DNA of 60,284 bases from Bradyrhizobium sp. ORS 375 (GTDB lineage: Bacteria; Pseudomonadota; Alphaproteobacteria; Rhizobiales; Xanthobacteraceae), in NCBI RefSeq assembly GCF_000239775.1, contig NZ_CAFI01000369.1, positions 1 to 60,284 of the forward strand. The letters are read 5' to 3'. The notes beneath the pieces are model-generated. The model had not been told where the DNA came from. It was given only the letters and a program-made list of their open reading frames with translations, and did no database searches. Both the position numbers and the translations under genes were made by a program. Below, one piece after another: positions 19,417-28,526 of this stretch (position 1 is its first letter; each line of letters begins with the position of its first letter).

Positions 19417-20235
19417 TTACTTCTCCAGCCGCTTCGCCTCGTTCCACAGCTCGTCCATCTCGTCGAGCGAGGCTTGCTCGAGCGTACGTCCCTTGGCGAC
19501 GAGAGCGTGCTCGATATGGGCGAAGCGGCGCTCGAACTTGGCGTTGGTGCCGCGCAGCGCCGTTTCGGGATCGACCTCCGCGTGACGCGCGAGGTTCACC
19601 AGCGCGAACAGCAGATCGCCGGTTTCTTCGCTCAGCTCGGTCGCGTCCTTCTTGTCGAGGGCGGCCTCGATCTCGTCGGCCTCCTCGCGGATCTTCTGCA
19701 GCACCGCGCGCGGGTCGTTCCAGTCGAAGCCGACGGTGGCGGCCTTCTTCTGCAGCTCCATCGCCCGCACCAGGGCCGGCTGGCCGGCCTTCACGCCGGA
19801 CAGCAGCGAGGACCTGCTGGTCTGCTCCTCCGGCGGCCGTCGTGCAGCGCGCTCGGCCTTCTCCTCGGCCTTGATGCGGTCCCAGGTGCCTTTGCTGGGC
19901 TTGGTGACGTTGCCGTCCTTGTCGGGAAAGACATGCGGATGGCGGCGGATCATCTTCCTGGTGATGCCCTCGACGACGTCGCCGAACGCGAACGCGCCTT
20001 GCTCCTCGGCGATGCGGGCGTGATAGACGACCTGCAGCAGCAGATCGCCGAGTTCCTCGCGCAGATCGTCGAGATCCGTCCGCGTGATGGCATCCGCGAC
20101 CTCATAGGCCTCCTCGATCGTATAGGGCGCGATCGTTTCGAACGTCTGCTCGACGTCCCAGGGACAGCCGGTGACGGGCGTGCGCAGCGCCGCCATGATC
20201 TCGATCAGGCGTGAGATGTCGCGGGATGGGGTCAT
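19417..20235 (-). CDS. mazG: Nucleoside triphosphate pyrophosphohydrolase MazG
   Basis: Hydrolyses NTPs/dNTPs to NMP and PPi as a housecleaning and stress enzyme; 272 residues. Two MazG domains: the first has the metal-binding helix motif TIEEAYEVADAI followed by LREELGDLLLQVVYHA; the second has KIREEADEIEAAL and LSEETGDLLFALVNLAR. It is convergent with the LysR gene (16 nt) and divergent from queC. Confidence 0.95.
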   Translation of the reverse strand: MTPSRDISRLIEIMAALRTPVTGCPWDVEQTFETIAPYTIEEAYEVADAITRTDLDDLREELGDLLLQVVYHARIAEEQGAFAFGDVVEGITRKMIRRHPHVFPDKDGNVTKPSKGTWDRIKAEEKAERAARRPPEEQTSRSSLLSGVKAGQPALVRAMELQKKAATVGFDWNDPRAVLQKIREEADEIEAALDKKDATELSEETGDLLFALVNLARHAEVDPETALRGTNAKFERRFAHIEHALVAKGRTLEQASLDEMDELWNEAKRLEK

Positions 20236-20361
20236 TGCGGATCCTGACGGCCACGTTGTTTGGGCCCTGTATGCCTCAAGCGGCGCGCCCCTCCCAGCGA
20301 AAATAGCCGCAGCGCTGACGGCGGGTTGGCCCGACCGGATGATGATGCTAAGCGAGAGGCC

Positions 20362-21072
20362 ATGAGTGAACGGGATGCAACGGCCCTGGTGCTGTTCTCG
20401 GGCGGGCAGGATTCAACCACGTGCCTGGCCTGGGCGCTCGACCGCTTCGCCCGGGTCGAGACCATCGGTTTTTCCTACGGTCAGCGTCACGCCATCGAGC
20501 TCGATTGTCGGGCCCGCTTGCGCGAGGGCATCGTGAAGGTGCGCGCGGATTGGGCCGACAAGCTCGGCGATGAGCACACGCTGGACATCCCGACGCTGGC
20601 CGCGATCTCGGAGACCGCGCTGACGCGCGACGTCGCCATTGCGATGGGCGACGACGGCCTGCCCAACACCTTCGTGCCCGGTCGCAACCTGGTGTTCCTG
20701 ACCTTCGCGGCGGCGCTGGCCTATCGGCGCGGCATCCGCCACATCGTCGGCGGCATGTGCGAGACCGACTATTCCGGCTATCCGGACTGCCGCGACGAGA
20801 CCATCAAGGCGCTGCAGAACGCGCTGAGCCTGGGCATGGCGCGCCCGATCGAGCTGCACACACCGCTGATGTGGCTGACCAAGGCGGCGACCTGGCAGCT
20901 CGCGCATGATCTCGGGGACAGGGGCCTGGTTGATCTCATCCGCGACCAGTCGCACACCTGCTATCTCGGTGAGCGCGGCGCGCGGCACGATTGGGGTTAT
21001 GGCTGCGGCCAATGTCCCGCGTGCGAGCTGCGCGCCCATGGCTGGCACGCTTATGTCGGCGGCGGGGCGTGA
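20362..21072 (+). CDS. queC: 7-cyano-7-deazaguanine (preQ0) synthase QueC
   Basis: ATP-dependent conversion of 7-carboxy-7-deazaguanine to preQ0 in queuosine biosynthesis; 236 residues. The N-terminal PP-loop [16 protein letters not shown] and the C-terminal zinc-binding cysteines (CYLGERGA then [11 protein letters not shown]) are intact. ATG 20362 is chosen because GCGAGAGGCC precedes it and it gives the family length; an upstream frame is non-homologous. No preQ1 riboswitch is evident upstream and no other que gene is in the window. Confidence 0.95.
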   Translation: MSERDATALVLFSGGQDSTTCLAWALDRFARVETIGFSYGQRHAIELDCRARLREGIVKVRADWADKLGDEHTLDIPTLAAISETALTRDVAIAMGDDGLPNTFVPGRNLVFLTFAAALAYRRGIRHIVGGMCETDYSGYPDCRDETIKALQNALSLGMARPIELHTPLMWLTKAATWQLAHDLGDRGLVDLIRDQSHTCYLGERGARHDWGYGCGQCPACELRAHGWHAYVGGGA

Positions 21073-21079
21073 CACGGAA

Positions 21080-21099
21080 GCGGGGCCCGCAGGCCCCGC
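21080..21099. terminator. GC-rich hairpin between convergent genes
   Basis: GCGGGGCC (21080-21087), loop CGCA, GGCCCCGC (21092-21099), located 8 nt after the queC stop and before the 3-prime end of the acidic-protein gene. The stem is very stable; no long T-tract follows on either strand. Probably a shared bidirectional terminator. Confidence 0.5.
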
Positions 21100-21132
21100 G
21101 TCATATCGGCAATGAGATCGGCTTGAGGGACG

Positions 21133-21921
21133 TCAGGCCGCTTCGTGATCGGACGGCTCGCGGGTGCTGACGACGACCAGATCGTCGGTCTCCTCATGGC
21201 TGTCGTCGGCCTGGGTGAGGGCAGCGGACGCAGCCTTGGCGGCCAGACGCGCGGTGATGTCGTCTTTCGCGTCCTTGCCGCTCTTCTCCCAAGCCGGGGC
21301 ATTGAGCACGACGATATCGTCGTCATGGCTGGCATCGGCATCGGCGGGCACGATCGACGGCGCCTTGGCTTCGACGACGCGCAGCGCGGGGGCCTCGGCT
21401 TCGGCCTCGACTTCGGCCTCTGCTTCTGCGGGTTCGCTGGCCGGCTCTTCGGCAATTTCGGCCTCGGCCGGCTCATCCTCGGCAGCGTCCTGCTCGACCT
21501 CGGCGGCGATCGGCTCCGGCGATGCGGTCTCGCAGGCGACGTCTGCGCTCACAGCCGCGGTCTCCGCCCCGGCATGATCTGCGGCTGCGCTCGGCGGGGC
21601 CGTGGCATCATCATGCGCGGCGAGTCCGAGATGCTGCGAGATCTCCTTGATCACCTTGTCGATCGCCACGAGCACGCGGTATTGCGGGATCGAGGTCATG
21701 TGCTGCTCGAACCGGGTTCGCGCATATTGCAGTGAGTCGATCACGTCGGTCGCAATCGACGAACCCTCGGTGCCGTGCAGGGCGCCGGCAGCCTTGTTGG
21801 TCGAGTCCTCGATCAGCAGGAAGGCCTCGTATTGCGGGATCGATTTCAGCTTTTCGTGATAGTCGCGGCGCACGCTGGCAAGCGTATCGACGATGGCAGC
21901 GAACGACTCTGGCGCGGGCAT
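21133..21921 (-). CDS. Acidic protein of unknown function with a duplicated SIPQY module
   Basis: Encodes 262 residues from ATG 21921, chosen for GAGGGGGACGCCAAC upstream. The first 120 residues are helical and contain two similar units: HEKLKSIPQYEAFLLIED and EQHMTSIPQYRVLVAIDK, about 50 residues apart. The remainder is an Ala/Glu low-complexity acidic region followed by a segment with repeated short DDIVVL-like motifs (DDDIVVLNAP, DDLVVVSTRE). No signal peptide; likely cytoplasmic. No family recognised. Confidence 0.8.
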   Translation of the reverse strand: MPAPESFAAIVDTLASVRRDYHEKLKSIPQYEAFLLIEDSTNKAAGALHGTEGSSIATDVIDSLQYARTRFEQHMTSIPQYRVLVAIDKVIKEISQHLGLAAHDDATAPPSAAADHAGAETAAVSADVACETASPEPIAAEVEQDAAEDEPAEAEIAEEPASEPAEAEAEVEAEAEAPALRVVEAKAPSIVPADADASHDDDIVVLNAPAWEKSGKDAKDDITARLAAKAASAALTQADDSHEETDDLVVVSTREPSDHEAA

Positions 21922-22094
21922 GTTGGCGTCCCCCTCAACTTCAACAAACAAGATGCGCGGGACGCTACGAACACACTCGTGAACGTTCAATTTCGAGCAA
22001 ATACGGCTTGTCGCATCATGCATACCCGGTCCTTAAGGGGGTATCGTCAAATGCCGCGCAACCTGGTCACCCCATCTTAACGATACCGCGCTGC

Positions 22095-22484
22095 TCAGCT
22101 GCCGAAGTCGTCCGGCGAGAGCTCGATCGGCTTGCCGTGCGGCGTGCGGTCAGCGGCGTGGTCCCAGGCGTCGCGGTAGCGGGCGAGGTTGGCGGAGGTG
22201 GTGACGCCCTTCTCGGCCACCAGCCGCTCCAGCGTGGCGAGCCAGTGCCGGTAGTAGGTGTCGCCGCAATCGGCGTCACCCTCGGCCTGCGCCCGCGAGA
22301 TCTCCTCGGCGAGCGCGGCCGCCCATTCGGGCCATGTGAACAGACCGCGCGCATGCAGCGTCACCGCCATCGCGAACGCGTGCGCCTCCCACGGCTCGCG
22401 AAACACCGGCCCGTCGGCATCGACGGGAATGCCGGGCAGGGCGCGTGTCGCGGCCAGCGCCGCGTGGTGATCGGGCGCGGTCAT
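22095..22484 (-). CDS. Nitrile hydratase accessory protein
   Basis: Encodes 129 residues from ATG 22484 (CTGGAGCGCGC upstream), overlapping the beta-subunit stop by 4 nt. Its sequence (GPVFREPWEAHAFAMAVTLHARGLFTWPEWAAAL and onward to YYRHWLATLERLVAEKG) parallels the N-terminal domain of the beta subunit. That is the signature of the activator family that delivers cobalt by alpha-subunit exchange in cobalt nitrile hydratases. Third gene of the nitrile hydratase operon. Confidence 0.88.
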   Translation of the reverse strand: MTAPDHHAALAATRALPGIPVDADGPVFREPWEAHAFAMAVTLHARGLFTWPEWAAALAEEISRAQAEGDADCGDTYYRHWLATLERLVAEKGVTTSANLARYRDAWDHAADRTPHGKPIELSPDDFGS

Positions 22485-23140
22485 GCGCGCTCCAGATAGG
22501 GCTCGAAGGCGTCGACGGTCACCTCCAGCAGCGGATCGGGCGCGTCGGCCCAAAGCTCGGCGCCGCTGAACGACACCGTGTAGAGCCATTGCGGGTTCTC
22601 GCCTTCGCCATGCGCATTGCTGTCGGGAAAGACATGCATGCCTCTGACGGCCTCGATGCGGCCGATATGGCCGCGAACGTAGCGCGGCAGCCGCGTGTGC
22701 GTCGGCGGATGCATGTCCTTGGCGCGCACGCGGTCGCCGACGGCAAACAGCGCCGGCGTCGTCGCCGCGCGCTCGGTTGGACCGCCCCGGCGCAGCACCG
22801 CGGTGACGTCATCGGCTTTCAGGATCTTCGCGACCGGCTGCGCCGGATGCAGCACCTTGCCGGCGGCGATCTCATCGGCCTCGACGAGATGGCGCTCCTC
22901 CGTCAGCCGCTCGATGCCGGCCAGCCAGATCTGGTAGTAGCTCTTGGCAAGATAGTCGGCGGGCGGGCGGTTCTCGCGGGCGAACCGCGACATGTCGATG
23001 TTCCAGCCGCCCGGCGTGGCCATTGCCAAGGTGAGGGCGAACGCGCGGCGCTCCCAATCGGCATGAAACACCGGCTCGTCCGGCTCGGGACGGACCGGGC
23101 CGAAGCCGGCGACGCCGCCCATGTCATGTGCGCCATCCAT
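22481..23140 (-). CDS. nthB: Nitrile hydratase beta subunit
   Basis: Structural subunit of the enzyme that hydrates nitriles to amides; 219 residues. It opens with [16 protein letters not shown], contains YYQIWLAGIERLTEE, and ends in the SH3-like barrel (FAVGDRVRAKDMHPPTHTR, YVRGHIGRIE). The start overlaps the alpha stop (TGATG) and the stop overlaps the accessory start (ATGA), indicating strict translational coupling. Confidence 0.94.
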   Translation of the reverse strand: MDGAHDMGGVAGFGPVRPEPDEPVFHADWERRAFALTLAMATPGGWNIDMSRFARENRPPADYLAKSYYQIWLAGIERLTEERHLVEADEIAAGKVLHPAQPVAKILKADDVTAVLRRGGPTERAATTPALFAVGDRVRAKDMHPPTHTRLPRYVRGHIGRIEAVRGMHVFPDSNAHGEGENPQWLYTVSFSGAELWADAPDPLLEVTVDAFEPYLERA

Positions 23141-23769
23141 CAGCGGGTCACCTCGTCAGGCCGCTTCGGCAGGCCAGTGCCGATCATGCTGTCGCGCGTG
23201 ACGAGATCGGCGAGCCGATCCTCGCTCCAGCCGTCGGTGCCGTCGGGCCGCATCGGCACGACGAAGTAGCGGACCTCGGCGGTCGAATCCCAGACCCTGA
23301 TCTTCGTTGTCGGCGGCAGCTCGAAGCCGAAATCACGGAGCACACCGCGCGGATCCTTCACCGCCTTGGCGCGATAGGGCGCCGACTTGTACCAGACCGG
23401 CGGCAAGCCGAGCACCGGCCAGGGATAGCAGGAGCACAGGGTGCACACGACCATGTTGTGCAGCTCCGGCGTGTTCTCGACAGCGACGATGTGCTCGCCC
23501 TGACGCCCTGCATAGCCGAGCTCGCCGATCGCCGGCGTGGCATCGGACAGCAGGCGGGCGCGAAACGCCGGGTCGGTCCAGGCCCGCGCCACGACCTGGG
23601 CACCGTTGCGCGGTCCGACCTTGCTCTCATAGGTCTCGATGAGCACGTCGAGCGCGGCTGGGTCGATGTAGCCCTTCTCGGTGAGGATGGTCTCGAGCGC
23701 GCGGACGCGCAGCTCGGTCTCGGACAAGTCCGAGTGATCATGGTGATGATGGTGATCGTGGTCGGTCAT
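23140..23769 (-). CDS. nthA: Nitrile hydratase alpha subunit, cobalt type
   Basis: Catalytic subunit, 209 residues from ATG 23769. The metal-binding claw [10 protein letters not shown] (Cys109, Cys112, Cys114, the latter two normally oxidised) carries Thr in the VCTLCSC form diagnostic of cobalt enzymes; iron enzymes have VCSLCSC. The N-terminus is strikingly His/Asp-rich ([14 protein letters not shown]). An in-frame upstream start at 23796 would add nine residues. First gene of alpha-beta-accessory; no cobalt importer is linked. Confidence 0.94.
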   Translation of the reverse strand: MTDHDHHHHHDHSDLSETELRVRALETILTEKGYIDPAALDVLIETYESKVGPRNGAQVVARAWTDPAFRARLLSDATPAIGELGYAGRQGEHIVAVENTPELHNMVVCTLCSCYPWPVLGLPPVWYKSAPYRAKAVKDPRGVLRDFGFELPPTTKIRVWDSTAEVRYFVVPMRPDGTDGWSEDRLADLVTRDSMIGTGLPKRPDEVTR

Positions 23770-23909
23770 GCGTTCAGCATAGGCGTAATCGGGCACCGCT
23801 GTCGAGCCGAGCGCGCCGCAAATGCCCCGCCCGCACGCAGCTGTGTTGCGACGCGCTCGCGGCTGTGGGACAGTCCAATGTTGTTTGATGGGAATTGGAA
23901 TATTCGAAC

Positions 23910-24887
23910 ATGGATAGGATGCGCTGCCGCGCTTTAAGCCTCGTCATTTTGATTCTGTTGTTTGCCCGCGCCGACTCGTTGAGAGCAGAAGACGATCCGC
24001 CGCCCGTATGGGCATACCCCATCGCCCCGAAGGACTACGTGCCACCATCCGATGATGGATCCGTGCGTCGCGTACCGGGCAGCAGCGCAGGCTTCACCCT
24101 GACGGAAATCAGGGATCTGTTCTTCGCGCTCGACTGGTTTCCCGACGCGCATGCGCCAATGCCGTCGATCGTGGCGCGCGGCCGCCGCCCGAACCTGCGC
24201 CCATGCGGCGTCTGCCATCGCCCCGAAGGCGTTGGCGGCCCGGAGAATGCCAGCCTTGCCGGGCTGCCGGCCGACTACATGCTGCGCCAGATCGAGGATT
24301 ATCGCACCGGCAAGCGCACCACAGGCGTGCCGGCGCGGGCGCATGTGTTTCGGATGATTGCCGCGCTGAAGGAATTGACGGACGAGGAAATCAAGGCGTC
24401 GGTCGCCTATTATGCGGCGATGAAGCTGCCGGCGCGGATCAAGGTGGTGGAATCCGACGCCGTGCCCGCGAACTACGTCCCCAACTGGTATTATACGCCC
24501 AAGAAGGACGGGCCGAGCGAGCCGCTCGGGTCGCGCATCATCGAAATGCCCGACGACGAAGAGGCCTTCGTGAACCGGGATTCCCGGGTCACCTTCACCG
24601 CCTATGTCCCGCAAGGAAGCGTCGCACGCGGGAGGGAGCTCGCGATGGGCAAGGAGGCCGATCGCATCCCGGCCTGCGGCGGGTGCCATGGCGACGATCT
24701 GCGCGGACAGGCCGACATCCCGCCGCTTGCCGGCCGCTCGCCCAGCATGATTGTCCGCCAGCTCTACGAGTTCAAACATGGGCTGCGCAATGGCGCCATG
24801 GCCGAGCCGATGAAGGACAATGCCAGCAGGATGACGCTGTCGGACATGACCGCGCTCGCCGCCTACGCCGCCTCCCTGCCGCCGTAG
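23910..24887 (+). CDS. Periplasmic dihaem cytochrome c
   Basis: Encodes about 325 residues: an export signal ([20 protein letters not shown]) and two class I-type cytochrome c domains with haem motifs CGVCH and CGGCH. Each is followed by a helix of the type [14 protein letters not shown] or [14 protein letters not shown] and ends near a Met-containing ligand region ([15 protein letters not shown]). Electron carrier, perhaps to a terminal oxidase or from a periplasmic dehydrogenase; no partner is adjacent. Divergent from the nitrile hydratase operon. The start could be ATG 23919. Confidence 0.87.
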   Translation: MDRMRCRALSLVILILLFARADSLRAEDDPPPVWAYPIAPKDYVPPSDDGSVRRVPGSSAGFTLTEIRDLFFALDWFPDAHAPMPSIVARGRRPNLRPCGVCHRPEGVGGPENASLAGLPADYMLRQIEDYRTGKRTTGVPARAHVFRMIAALKELTDEEIKASVAYYAAMKLPARIKVVESDAVPANYVPNWYYTPKKDGPSEPLGSRIIEMPDDEEAFVNRDSRVTFTAYVPQGSVARGRELAMGKEADRIPACGGCHGDDLRGQADIPPLAGRSPSMIVRQLYEFKHGLRNGAMAEPMKDNASRMTLSDMTALAAYAASLPP

Positions 24888-25081
24888 CGGCAGGTCGTTT
24901 TCGAGGCCCTCGATCGCGCCGCAGCCGTCGGGCACGGCCGGGGGACGATTCGAACGCAGCCCGGCTTCCGGCGTTGTTTTGGCGGCCGTCTCGGACTGTT
25001 CAAATTGGCGCCCAGATGTGGTTCCTAGTCGGGTTCGCCCGCGGAGCCCGGGGCGAAACGACCAGACCTTGAGGTTCATCA
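24888..25081. other. Intergenic region upstream of the glycosidase gene
   Basis: No gene or clear hairpin seen in these 194 nt. The likely glycosidase promoter lies here; no operator motif stands out. Confidence 0.35.
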
Positions 25082-26542
25082 ATGCCGAACGACGTCTCCC
25101 GCCGTGATCTTGCGAAGCTGGCCGGACTGGCTGCCCTCGGGGCGGCCAATGCGCCGGCGCAAGCGGAGGAGGCCGCCGTGAGGGAAGATGCCAGCCGTCG
25201 TTTCCCCGCAGACTTCGTCTGGGGCACGGCCACGTCGTCCTATCAGGTCGAGGGCGGCGCCCCCGCCGACGGCCGCGGTCCGTCGATCTGGGACGTGTTC
25301 ACGCGCATTCAGGGCAACATCGAAGACGCCTCGACCGGCGATGTCGCCTGCGACCACTACAACCGCTACAAGGAGGACGTGCGGCTCATCAAGCAGCTCG
25401 GCTGCCGTGCCTACCGCTTCTCGATCGCCTGGCCGCGCCTGTTTCCCGACGGCGGGCTGACGCCCAATCCCAGAGGAATCGACTTCTACAACCGCCTGGT
25501 CGACGAGTTGCTCGCCAACGGCATCGAGCCCTATGCGACGCTGTATCATTGGGACTTGCCGCAGGCGTTGCAGGATCGCGTCGGCGGCTGGCGCTCGGCC
25601 GAGGCGGCGAAGGCGTTCGCGCATTATGCGGGCTACGTCGCCCAGCATCTGAGCGATCGCGTCAAGACCATCTTCACGATCAACGAATGCGGCCGGTTCA
25701 TCCCCTTCGGCTATGGGCTCGGCATCGATGCGCCCGGCCTCAAGCTGCCGCCGCAGGAGGTCAACCAGGCGCGCCATCACGTGGCGCTGGCGCATGGCCT
25801 CGCCGTGCAGGCGATCCGCGCCAAGGGGCGAGCGGGCACGCGTGTCGGCATGGCCGAGAACATCACCGCCTGCCTGCCGGCGATCGACACGACAGAGAAC
25901 ATCCGCGCCGCCGAGATCGCAACGCGCGAGATGAACGCAGGCTTCCTCAACGTCATCTTGGAGGGGCGCTATACCGATGGCTTCCTCGCCTGGTCAGGCA
26001 AGGATGCGCCGGTGTTCACGGCGGACGAACTGAAGACGATCTCGGCACCGGTCGATTTCGTCGGGCTCAACATTTACGCTCCGCAGGCCTATATCGTGGC
26101 GTCGGATCGCGCGCCCGGATTCGAGGTGCTGCCGATGCCGGCGTCGTTCCCGCATATGAGCTCGCCGTGGCTGCTGGTGGGACCCGAGACCGCCTATTGG
26201 GTGCCGAAGCTCGCCGCCAAGATCTGGAATCTCAAGACGATCTACATCACCGAGAACGGCACCTCGTCGGACGACAGGATCACGGCGGACGGCAAGGTCC
26301 ACGACCTCGATCGCGTGATGTATCTGCGTAACTATCTCGCCCAGCTGCAGCGCGCGACGTCCGAGGGCGTGCCCGTGAAGGGCTATTTCCTCTGGAGCCT
26401 GCTCGACAATTTCGAGTGGGTGTTCGGCTACAAGCAGCGCTTCGGCGTCTATCACGTGGATTTCGACACCCAGGTGCGCACGCCCAAGCTCAGCGCATCC
26501 TATTATCGCCACGTCATCACGCGCAACGCCGTCAGCGCCTGA
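25082..26542 (+). CDS. Tat-exported glycoside hydrolase family 1 (beta-glucosidase-like)
   Basis: Encodes 486 residues. The N-terminus has a twin-arginine signal (SRRDLAKLAGLAALGAA, cleavage near APAQA), unusual for GH1, which is mostly cytoplasmic. The GH1 signature FVWGTATSSYQVEGG follows. The acid/base motif reads TINEC with Glu202 conserved but the usual Pro of NEP replaced by Cys203. The nucleophile is Glu391 in YITENGTS; the aglycone-site WSLLDNFEW is intact. It likely removes beta-linked sugars from plant-derived glycosides in the periplasm. Stands alone with no sugar transporter adjacent. Confidence 0.92.
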   Translation: MPNDVSRRDLAKLAGLAALGAANAPAQAEEAAVREDASRRFPADFVWGTATSSYQVEGGAPADGRGPSIWDVFTRIQGNIEDASTGDVACDHYNRYKEDVRLIKQLGCRAYRFSIAWPRLFPDGGLTPNPRGIDFYNRLVDELLANGIEPYATLYHWDLPQALQDRVGGWRSAEAAKAFAHYAGYVAQHLSDRVKTIFTINECGRFIPFGYGLGIDAPGLKLPPQEVNQARHHVALAHGLAVQAIRAKGRAGTRVGMAENITACLPAIDTTENIRAAEIATREMNAGFLNVILEGRYTDGFLAWSGKDAPVFTADELKTISAPVDFVGLNIYAPQAYIVASDRAPGFEVLPMPASFPHMSSPWLLVGPETAYWVPKLAAKIWNLKTIYITENGTSSDDRITADGKVHDLDRVMYLRNYLAQLQRATSEGVPVKGYFLWSLLDNFEWVFGYKQRFGVYHVDFDTQVRTPKLSASYYRHVITRNAVSA

Positions 26543-26807
26543 GTGACTTCTGCAACACCGCCAACGTCACTCCGCGGTTGCGCGAGGCTCCGCTGTCTAT
26601 CAATGCGGGGGCGCAGCCAGCCGTGAACGGCCGGCCGTCACACGCGCTTGATTGATCGCTCGCGAATCCTCACGCGCCGATTGCAAATGCATGATGCGGA
26701 AAGCACACCGCGTGCGACTCTTTTGCGCGTGCACGCATTTCAAGCGCAAAGGACAACGAAATTGACGTAAACCGCTGTTTGCCGCTCCTTCAGTAGAGAA
26801 GTCCTGC
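26543..26807. other. Intergenic region between glycosidase and Lys/Ala-rich protein genes
   Basis: No gene seen in these 265 nt. A region of short GC palindromic words near 26619-26640 (GTGAACGGCCGGCCGTCAC) may be a hairpin without a T-tract. The AT-richer part at 26700-26780 is the probable promoter of the downstream gene. Confidence 0.35.
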
Positions 26808-27662
26808 ATGCAAAGTTCCATGGTTCGTCCGATCGCCCTCATCCTGCGCGCTGGTGTGATGTTCTCGGTTCTGGGAGCGGTCGCGAGCTCCGGAGCATGG
26901 GCTCAGAGCTCGGCCAGCGACACGGCCAAGCCCGCCGCCGACAGTTCTCCAGCAACGCCAGCCGACAAGGTGGCCGAGCCGGAGACGAAGGCCGCTGTCA
27001 GCGACAGCAAGCCCGCCGAGCAGATCGCGGACAAGCCCGCAGGCGCCGCGGAGCCGGAAAAGGCGACGGCAGAGAAACCGGCCGAGCCGGCACCGGCTGC
27101 CGAGGCGACCAAACCCGCTGAGACCGAGGTCAAGCCGGTCGCGGCCGATAGCAAGCCGGCTGACGTCAAGATCGACGCCAAGGTGGAGGCCAAGCCCGAT
27201 CCCAAGACGGAGACGGATGCCGCCTCGAAGCCCGCTGTCACCGAGATGAAGCCCCCAGAGCCCGCGGTCCAGGCGCCCGTCGCCGCGACGGATGCTCCGG
27301 TACCGGCCAGCGCTCAGGAGAAGGCTCAGGACAAGGCGGAAGAGAAGGCCGCCGAGAGCAAGCCGCCGGTCGCGGCACCCGCCGAGAAGCCTGCCGCCGC
27401 TGCTGAAGCAAAGCCCGCAGCGGCTCCGGCCGAGGCCAAGAAGCCTGAGACGCCGGCTGCAACGGTGTCAGCGAAGCCTGAGCGGCCGCATGCGCATCAT
27501 CACGCCAAGAGCGATGCCGCTAAGCCGACCAAGCGCAAACGCCACGCGGCCAAGAAGAGCGAGATCAAGCGCAACGGCGTCAGCTGCAAGACCTTCCGCA
27601 CCTATGATGCTGCGAAAGGCACCTATCGCGGCTATGACGGGAAGGCTCACACCTGCTCGTAG
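26808..27662 (+). CDS. Secreted Lys/Ala/Pro/Glu-rich protein with BA14K-like C-terminal motif
   Basis: Encodes 284 residues. The export signal (LILRAGVMFSVLGAVASSG, cleavage after AWA) is followed by about 200 residues of low-complexity repeats of the KPA, AEKPA and EAKP type. A basic His/Lys/Arg segment (HAHHHAKSDAAKPTKRKR) comes next. The last 25 residues contain CKTFRTYDAAKGTYRGYDGK and a final Cys, resembling the conserved end of BA14K-family proteins of Rhizobiales; the paired Cys suggests a disulphide. The Pro/Lys-rich spacer could cross or bind the cell wall. Function unknown. Confidence 0.8.
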   Translation: MQSSMVRPIALILRAGVMFSVLGAVASSGAWAQSSASDTAKPAADSSPATPADKVAEPETKAAVSDSKPAEQIADKPAGAAEPEKATAEKPAEPAPAAEATKPAETEVKPVAADSKPADVKIDAKVEAKPDPKTETDAASKPAVTEMKPPEPAVQAPVAATDAPVPASAQEKAQDKAEEKAAESKPPVAAPAEKPAAAAEAKPAAAPAEAKKPETPAATVSAKPERPHAHHHAKSDAAKPTKRKRHAAKKSEIKRNGVSCKTFRTYDAAKGTYRGYDGKAHTCS

Positions 27663-27707
27663 TCGCCGTGCGAGCGGCACGCTGCGGCCGCTGCTGGTCG
27701 CCTTCGC

Positions 27708-28526
27708 TCAGCGCGGCAGCGGCGATTGAATGCCCGAGGTGTTGCGGGTCAGGAACGTTCCGATGGTCGAGCCCTGCTGCTGCGGCTGGTTCCGTGCCAG
27801 CCCGGTCGTGGTCCGCTGCTGCGGCGTCACGATGATCTGCTGCGGCGGACCGGGCGGGACGGCTGCGCCGCGCGCCTGCGCTGCCTGGTTCGACATCCGC
27901 GAGACCAGACGCATCAGCTGATCCTGGCCGGCCTGCAACTGCTCGATCGCGCGGGTGTGGTCGCGGCTGGCCTGATCCTGCGTCGACTTGATCTGCTCGA
28001 TGCCCTGCTGCAACTCGGCGATGTCGCGGGCCATGCGCTGCATCAGGGTGGCCGGCGTGCCGTTGGCGGCGCCGTCCTCCGTGCCTCGCAGCGAGGCGTT
28101 CGACATCATGGCGTCCTCGTTGCCCGACTGGGCCGACGCTTCGTCCGATGTTTCGGAGGAGCCCGGCATCCAGCGATCCATCAGCGATGAGCCGGCTTCG
28201 CGCTGCGACCACGCCACCGATCCGCCGACCAGCACGACCAGCAGCGCCAGACCGACGGCATTGCGGCCACGGAGCTTGCCGAGCGGCGCTTTGATGCGCG
28301 CCCAGCGGCCAGCTTCGTTGCTGGCAGCATCGCCTGTGCTGGCCGCCGCAGCCGCGTCCGCCGCCACGCCCGGCTTCTCGATCGCTGCCAGGCGCGTGTC
28401 GATCCGGGTCAGCACCTCGCGCAGCACGCGACGATAGAGCTGATCATAGCCAGCCTTCTCCGGCTTCTCCGGGGCGAGTCCGATCTCGCTCGGATCGATC
28501 TGTTGCACATTCTGTGTGGACTGCAT
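27708..28526 (-). CDS. Single-pass membrane coiled-coil protein, paralogue of 35354-36214
   Basis: Encodes 272 residues from ATG 28526 (the frame extends to 28619). A short cytoplasmic part contains QLYRRVLREVLTRIDTRLAA. A transmembrane helix (AVGLALLVVLVGGSVAW) follows, then a Ser/Ala-rich stretch, a coiled coil (IAELQQGIEQIKSTQDQASR then AIEQLQAGQDQL) and a Gln/Pro-rich tail. The gene at 35354-36214 has the same layout and near-identical coiled-coil residues. No known function; likely an inner-membrane protein with a periplasmic coiled coil. Confidence 0.78.
   Translation of the reverse strand: MQSTQNVQQIDPSEIGLAPEKPEKAGYDQLYRRVLREVLTRIDTRLAAIEKPGVAADAAAAASTGDAASNEAGRWARIKAPLGKLRGRNAVGLALLVVLVGGSVAWSQREAGSSLMDRWMPGSSETSDEASAQSGNEDAMMSNASLRGTEDGAANGTPATLMQRMARDIAELQQGIEQIKSTQDQASRDHTRAIEQLQAGQDQLMRLVSRMSNQAAQARGAAVPPGPPQQIIVTPQQRTTTGLARNQPQQQGSTIGTFLTRNTSGIQSPLPR

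Noticed and set aside
22040-22087. 8-bp inverted repeat GGTATCGT/ACGATACC with a 32-nt spacer
   Set aside because: Long spacer and no clear link to either gene; could be chance in this length of sequence.
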